Source: Gemmobacter aquaticus
GTDB taxonomy: Bacteria > Pseudomonadota > Alphaproteobacteria > Rhodobacterales > Rhodobacteraceae
Direction: 5' to 3'
Assembly (NCBI RefSeq): GCF_007859075.1
Contig: NZ_VOAK01000024.1
Location: forward strand, 171,872 to 235,871
DNA: 64,000 nt
Shown: positions 62,515 to 64,000 of the stretch, one piece after another
Numbering within the stretch: position 1 is the first letter of the stretch
Layout: every line of letters starts with the position of its first letter
Made by a program: the position numbers and the translations under genes
Notes under the pieces: generated by a model
What the model saw: the letters and a program-made list of their open reading frames with translations, nothing else
What the model was told of the DNA's origin: nothing
Database searches by the model: none

Positions 62515-62592
62515 TAATATTTGTCGTTTGCTGCGAGATGGCAAGGCGCGTTAAGAAATGCGCGCCTCACGGCCATTACAAAGGATTTCCCC

Positions 62593-63474
62593 ATGCGGTT
62601 TACTCAACCCGCTCTGTCGCGCTGTGCGGCAGGGCTTCTTCTCAGCATGTCTTTTGCCCTGAATGCCCAAGCCGAGACAGCCTTGGGGGCTTTGGAGCAA
62701 ACGGTCTCGGCCGTCGAGGCGCAGCTCAGCGGGCGCGTTGGCATCGTGGTGGGGCAAGCAGGGCAGGACGCGCTCTGGTCCTGGCGCGGCGATGAGCGCT
62801 TCGTGATGACCAGCACGTTCAAAGTGCCGCTTTGCGGTGCCGTTCTGACCGCTGCCGATCAGGGCCAGTTGGACCTTGCGCAGGAGATCGAAATCAAGCC
62901 GAGCGATCTGATTCCCCATGCCCCTGTCACAGAGCAGCACCTGGATGCGCCGATGGCGATTGCTGATCTTTGCATGGCAACCATCGACATGAGCGACAAT
63001 ACCGCCGCCAATCTGCTGATCAAAGCACTTGGCGGACCAGAAGCAGTCACAGACGTTTTCCGCAGTCTTGGTGATAGCGAAAGCCGTCTCGACCGCTACG
63101 AGCCAGAGTTGAACCTCGCAGCCGAGGGGGACCTTCGCGATACCACGACCCCGCTTGCGATGGCCCATACACTGGAGACCCTCCTGATTGAGGATTTTCT
63201 GTCTGCGAACTCGCGTGCGCTTTTGGGTGAATGGATGGGAAAAGGCGGCGTCACGGCTACGCTGCTGCGCGATAAGCTGCCCGAGGGCTGGACAGTTTAC
63301 GATAAATCGGGTGGCGGCAGTGATAGTCGCAGCCTCATCGCTGTTGCCTCAACCGCGGGCGAAGCACCTTGGGTGATCTCCATCTATCTGGCAGATATGG
63401 AGCACGATTTTGCCACGCGTAATAGCGCCCTTCAAAGCATTGCGGCCGCCGTTGCAGAAGTGATCGAAAACTAA
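62593..63474 (+). CDS. bla: Class A beta-lactamase
   Basis: 293 residues from the ATG at 62593 (AAGGA upstream). The signal peptide is AAGLLLSMSFALNAQA, giving a periplasmic enzyme. The active-site Ser74-T-F-Lys77 (Ambler S70-K73), SDN 134-136 (S130-D-N), Glu170 with Asn174 (EPELN; E166/N170) and KSG 238-240 (K234) are all present. Cys81 and Cys127 correspond to Ambler 77 and 123, the conserved disulfide of many class A enzymes; Ambler 69 is Thr, so it lacks the Cys69-Cys238 bridge of the class A carbapenemases. It hydrolyses penicillins and perhaps cephalosporins; spectrum cannot be read from motifs. Confidence 0.97.
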   Translation: MRFTQPALSRCAAGLLLSMSFALNAQAETALGALEQTVSAVEAQLSGRVGIVVGQAGQDALWSWRGDERFVMTSTFKVPLCGAVLTAADQGQLDLAQEIEIKPSDLIPHAPVTEQHLDAPMAIADLCMATIDMSDNTAANLLIKALGGPEAVTDVFRSLGDSESRLDRYEPELNLAAEGDLRDTTTPLAMAHTLETLLIEDFLSANSRALLGEWMGKGGVTATLLRDKLPEGWTVYDKSGGGSDSRSLIAVASTAGEAPWVISIYLADMEHDFATRNSALQSIAAAVAEVIEN

Positions 63475-63554
63475 CTGTATGTTTGACATCGCAAGGAAAC
63501 TTTCGTGCGATGTCACGAAGTCTGCACTCGGCCCATTCCGGTCATGTGATCAAC

Positions 63555-63591
63555 GCGCAGCGAACGGACACTCCTCGTGCGTTCGCTGCGC
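63555..63591. repeat. 12-bp perfect inverted repeat after the beta-lactamase gene
   Basis: GCGCAGCGAACG and CGTTCGCTGCGC, 13 bases apart, lie about 80 bp after the bla stop and shortly before the 3' end of the convergent gene. It may be a bidirectional terminator without a T-run, or a protein-binding site. Confidence 0.5.
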
Positions 63592-63605
63592 TGCCGTCCT
63601 GTGCC

Positions 63606-64000
63606 TCAAGTGGGCTCGTCTCGCCGGGTCCGTGGGCGATAGCAAGCTTGGCGACGGCCATTTACCCTACGGATTTGAAGATCGAACAGCCGGGACTCAT
63701 GAATCAGCTGACGCCATGTGCGGCAGCCATATTGCTCCGGCCGCTCGTCTGGGTTGTGCGCGGTGATCCATGCCGTTGCTGCCTCGACAGAGATCCAACC
63801 GTCCTGTGACAGAGCCGTGGCAGCCTGGTGCAAGGCGCCTGCGATCGCTGTGGCGCGCCAAGGGATCGCGCCACCGACAATCCAGTTGCGAACGTCGGGA
63901 GATGCAAGCTGCTCGGCAAATGCCTTGCGGGCCTGATCCATGCCCGCTGCCAACTCGGTCAGCTCGTCGTTGGCACAGGCGACCCGGTCGATGGTAGCCG
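63606..64000 (-). CDS. C-terminal part of an OST-HTH/LOTUS-like protein (5' end outside window)
   Basis: The frame is open from the right edge to the stop at 63606, so the gene starts off-window; the TTG at 63953 is internal. The sequence GWISVEAATAWITAHNPDERPEQYGCRTWRQLIHESRLFDLQIRR (in outline) matches an OST-HTH (LOTUS) winged-helix unit, as found at the C-terminus of NYN-domain nucleases. A catalytic NYN domain, if present, would be outside the window. It is convergent with the beta-lactamase gene. Confidence 0.6.
   Translation of the reverse strand, partial: ATIDRVACANDELTELAAGMDQARKAFAEQLASPDVRNWIVGGAIPWRATAIAGALHQAATALSQDGWISVEAATAWITAHNPDERPEQYGCRTWRQLIHESRLFDLQIRRVNGRRQACYRPRTRRDEPT

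Noticed and set aside
1..64000. CRISPR array
   Set aside because: No regularly spaced direct repeats were seen on either strand.

Overview
The high-GC, codon-biased sequence, the ABC/TRAP-type transport style, the VirC1/VirC2 remnant, the compact mobile recombinases and the overall protein character suggest an alphaproteobacterium, most likely of the Rhodobacterales (Paracoccus/Rhodobacter-like). That placement is an inference from protein flavour, not from a marker gene. The window is an accessory region made of several mobile segments abutting each other.

Region 1 (1-12960): the tail of a GntR regulator, then a two-gene operon coding for a 2469-residue protein with two sacsin/Hsp90-like ATPase modules and an 878-residue SNF2/RapA-type helicase. 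After them comes a phage-type tyrosine integrase and the 3' part of a tRNA-Phe gene, which I read as the right-hand attachment site of an island extending left. This ATPase/helicase pair is my best candidate for an undescribed (probably anti-phage) system.

Region 2 (13.0-26.7 kb): a mobilisation module (MobC-like protein, relaxase with two ORFs overprinted in another frame, a possible oriT), a complete type I restriction-modification system in the order hsdR-hsdS-hsdM, a soluble FtsH-like AAA/M41 protease, a zinc-ribbon/GIY-YIG-like protein, an unknown protein and an XRE regulator.

Region 3 (26.9-28.1 kb): an integrase fragment cut by an IS6-family element whose transposase is frameshifted. 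The right end of the IS supplies the stop codon of the next gene.

Region 4 (28.1-43.7 kb): a catabolic cluster with an old-yellow-enzyme reductase, aldehyde dehydrogenase, ACMSD-type amidohydrolase, DsbA-like protein, two paralogous 2,6-dihydroxypyridine-hydroxylase-like flavin monooxygenases, a PuuE-like deacetylase/hydrolase, an LhgO-like oxidase, a cupin, a complete TRAP transporter, two TetR and one AraC regulator. A 14-bp operator-like word occurs in three of its promoter regions, which suggests one local regulon. The likely theme is uptake and breakdown of an aromatic or N-heterocyclic acid; the substrate is unknown.

Region 5 (43.9-55.9 kb): a patchwork of a methyltransferase, an IS3 fragment, a DUF1254 protein with divergent AraC regulator, a uracil-DNA-glycosylase/GFA fragment junction, an RloC-like ATPase (candidate anticodon nuclease), a frameshifted integrase, a LysR/SnoaL-like/SDR trio, a 5'-truncated VirC1 with VirC2, and a WGR protein.

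Region 6 (56-64 kb): three exported proteins of unknown function, a divergent AmpR-like regulator and class A beta-lactamase, and the C-terminal end of an OST-HTH-like protein running out of the window.
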